DNA from: Rachycentron canadum
Taxonomy: Eukaryota; Chordata; Actinopteri; Carangiformes; Rachycentridae
Assembly: GCA_038496675.1 (NCBI GenBank)
Contig: CM076651.1
Coordinates: 18,481,783 to 18,545,782 of the forward strand
Direction: 5' to 3'
Length of the DNA stretch: 64,000 nt
Part shown: positions 61,793 to 64,000 of the stretch, piece after piece
Layout: each line of letters starts with the position of its first letter
How positions within the stretch are numbered: the stretch's first letter is position 1
Position numbers and translations under genes: made by a program
Notes under the pieces: model-generated
Seen by the model: only the letters and a program-made list of their open reading frames with translations
The model's database searches: none
What the model was told of the DNA's origin: nothing

Positions 61793-62078
61793 GCCCCAGT
61801 GGCCTAATGGATAAGGCATGGGCTGCATAAGCAAGGGATTGTGGGTGCAAGTCCCATCTGGGGTGATTTACAGTAGAGTGGTGCTGTATCTGGTCCATGA
61901 CCTAGAGATTGAATTTATCCTTTACATATAGTTTTTGTCCTACTTTACCTGATGTCCTTGCACTTAGATAATATTTAGAACTTACACCAAGGTCTCTTTT
62001 TGCACTAAAACTTTAGTGATGCCCCTCACAATTTGCTTTGGATAAAAGTGTAAATCAAATAAGTAAATATAAATTTGA
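61793..62078 (+). mobile_element. tRNA-Arg-derived SINE (or tRNA pseudogene with SINE tail)
   Basis: Positions 61793-61865 align along their full 73 bases with tRNA-Arg(CCT): acceptor GCCCCAG, D-arm gcctaatggataaggc, T-arm gtgggtgcaagtcccat, 3' ctggggtg. The anticodon stem is broken, position 33 is G, the anticodon reads CAT, and the B-box TTC has become TGC, so it is not a working tRNA. About 160 bases later comes ttgctttggataaaagtgta, a common fish SINE/LINE tail, which suggests one retroposed unit. Confidence 0.65.
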
Positions 62079-64000
62079 ACATATTTCCTACTTGGATCAA
62101 CATACAACATTACTGTGATAGACTGTGAAGACATACAGGTGCCTTAAAAAAATAACACCTGTTGTTCATGTACTGTACTACAGACACACTTACACAGAGA
62201 CATGGTGGAATATAAATGTTATTCAGCAAATCAAATTACATATGATTTTTGATAAAACTAGAATTAAATTCTCCAAGGTTTTCTGTTACACTTTGACCGT
62301 AATCCACAGTTGTTGAATTAAAATTTGTATTGATTATATCGACAAATAAATATTGAATTGGTATCCTTCAGGCTTGTTTTCATTCTAAAATTGTAATAAA
62401 CCACTTATTCCCTGTTTCATTCCCAGTGCTTCACCCATCACTGAAAAATGTCTCTTTGCCTCCAACCAGTCCATCTGCACCAAGGCTGTTTTATGACACT
62501 GGTTTGAGTGTGATGCTGTGTTAGCCTCCTGCAGACTGTGTGTTAGACTGATAAGAAAAGCAAAAAAAAAAACTAAAAAAAAAAACCCAAAAACAATTTC
62601 CTCTGCCAGGCACACTGAACACTTTCCCTTGAGTCTCGTGCTCCCAGGAATCCCCTCCGGTGGCCCACAGGGACAAGATTCAAACAGAAATATTTGACAA
62701 CTCAACCACACAGGCTAAAAGGACTAATAGTGCTCACAAGAATTAGTGCCTGTTTGCCCTGACAGTTTTTAATGTCACTGTGATTTTATCAGCCTTCGGA
62801 GGTGTTTTTGCCCCAAGCAGCCATTAAATTCTGACTGTAAGCCTGGCAGACACACATAAATACGCACAGTAAAATGTTTTCATTTGGCTTCCCTCCGTGG
62901 CCACAGTCCAGCTAATTTGGCCAACCCGATTCAACACAGTGCTTTCCACTCATCTGCCCACATAAGAAGCCATTTGGTGGTTTGAAATAGAAAAGAAAAA
63001 CAACAATTCAAGCTAAAAGGCCATTTAAGCAATTAAAACCACCCAGCTCTGTCCACTTACTGTCAGACCAGGTCAATGACTAATTCGCCTCCTTCTCTGG
63101 AGTCAACCACAAATTTTACACAGGTATAAGCCCTGACATGCTAATCACAGCTCTGCTGAAAATACAAGAGCCATAACGAATAAGTCTGGAGCTAAAGGGA
63201 GGTAGGTTTTGACTTTTTTGTCACAAGTTACCCAACTGAGGATTGTCGTTACAACATGGAATGTCGCAAAAAATCTGGCATAATTACACTTCGTCTAATT
63301 ATAATGTTTCCTGCTGTGTTCAAAAGCATGTGATTTCATCCAAAAGCTCAATAAAGAAAGTAAAGAAGTTTTCCTTTACAATCTAAATTGAAAGTACCCC
63401 GTTTTACGGCCATACAATTGAGATTATAGCCAATATAATATTTATAATATATATAATATTTTGGGTATCTTGTATTTGCACTTCCCTTCTGTTTCGGAAA
63501 ACAGCCATCTGGTTGACTTCCACCTGGGGAATTACTGCTTCCAAGACAATGCCAGAAAACATAGCTAACACAGCTAAACAAATTGTCCATTTCACAGACA
63601 GAAAGCTGCTTCTGCCACAGTGTTTAAAAAAAGCATTAAATCATCATGGAAATTTGGCCCTCAAAAAGCAAACATTTGATACCATGTCAGCAATCGTCTG
63701 ATACGATGCATGCACCCATGTATTTTATATGAAATTACTCAAATCATTTATTAATCAATTAATCAAAACTAACAAATATGATTAAATTAATGCCACAATT
63801 AAGGCAACTTTAAGGAAGAAATCTGAAGATTAAACAGGACCAACACTCACAACTGATGCTCATCAAACAGAGAGAATCCACCATGTCCCCCTCATCATTT
63901 ATGGGTCTCTGAGGTGTTCATCATTTTCATCAGGCAATATATGGTTCAATATTGTATCTGTGCGACACTGATGTGTCATTATGGTTGGAAACCATCCTTT

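Larger units (their letters stand above)
58487..64000. other. celsr3 upstream intron (partial)
   Basis: It starts at the acceptor of exon e1 and continues past the window. Contents are (CT)n at 59706-59763, a purine-rich tract at 60040-60660, CA runs at 60722-60781 and 61150-61168, and a tRNA-derived SINE at 61793-62078. No cadherin-coding frame is present on the minus strand, so the first exon lies beyond 64000. Confidence 0.75.

Noticed and set aside
61793..61865. Functional tRNA-Arg gene
   Set aside because: The anticodon stem has mismatches, U33 is replaced by G, the anticodon is CAT and the B-box TTC is TGC.
63404..63595. Minus-strand 63-residue frame starting MKWTICLAVLAMFSGIVLEA, looking like a signal peptide
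   Set aside because: No family resemblance after residue 20, AT-rich tail, no splice or poly-A context, and it sits in the upstream celsr3 intron. Most likely chance.
1..64000. CRISPR array, operon, prophage or other prokaryotic system
   Set aside because: No regularly spaced identical repeats and no contiguous long genes. Split exons with GT-AG introns show a eukaryotic nuclear locus.
58487..64000. Cadherin exon of celsr3 inside the window
   Set aside because: No minus-strand frame with cadherin motifs (DxNDNxP, DxGxP) was found. The exon must be further upstream.

Overview
The window is vertebrate nuclear DNA, most likely from a teleost fish and probably a percomorph. Short exons with canonical GT-AG sites sit in long AT-rich introns. 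The introns carry many CA/TG microsatellites and decayed fish-type repeats: a Tc1-like transposon remnant, an Arg-tRNA-derived SINE, the familiar 3' tail of a fish non-LTR element, and small DNA-transposon fragments. No bacterial, viral, rRNA or CRISPR feature was seen.

One gene explains all recognisable coding sequence. It is the middle of celsr3 (cadherin EGF LAG seven-pass G-type receptor 3, the Flamingo/Starry night family) on the minus strand. I assembled 21 consecutive internal exons from 58486 down to 1118. Every junction is GT-AG and every split codon closes in frame, giving about 3574 coding bases (1190 complete codons plus one partial codon at each end). 'Segment residue' numbers below count these 1190 codons. 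In order they encode the region after the last cadherin repeat, two EGF-type modules and a third, LamG1, an EGF, LamG2, two more EGFs, a laminin-type EGF pair, the hormone-receptor (HormR) domain, and the start of the GAIN domain. The large first exon with the cadherin repeats lies beyond 64000. The rest of GAIN, the seven transmembrane helices and the cytoplasmic tail lie before position 1.

Layout in + coordinates: 1-1117 is intron with the Tc1 remnant; 1118-1575 and 4074-4272 are GAIN exons; 4273-10070 is an intron with X-box-like palindromes; 10071-11837 is a GAIN/HormR/laminin-EGF exon cluster; 13266-15758 holds two EGF exons; 15759-25809 is a 10 kb intron; 25810-31701 holds LamG2 and EGF exons; 34959-36592 and 40105-40327 hold LamG1 and EGF exons; 40328-55398 is a 15 kb simple-sequence-rich intron; 55399-55687 and 58143-58486 are the most 5' exons present; 58487-64000 is part of the upstream intron.

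I found no convincing new multi-gene system. The best leads concern RNA processing and regulation: a 3' splice site whose polypyrimidine tract is a (GT)28 microsatellite, a 5' splice site that runs straight into (AC)24, a 40-bp AC/TG inverted pair in the large intron, and two groups of RFX X-box-like motifs inside introns.
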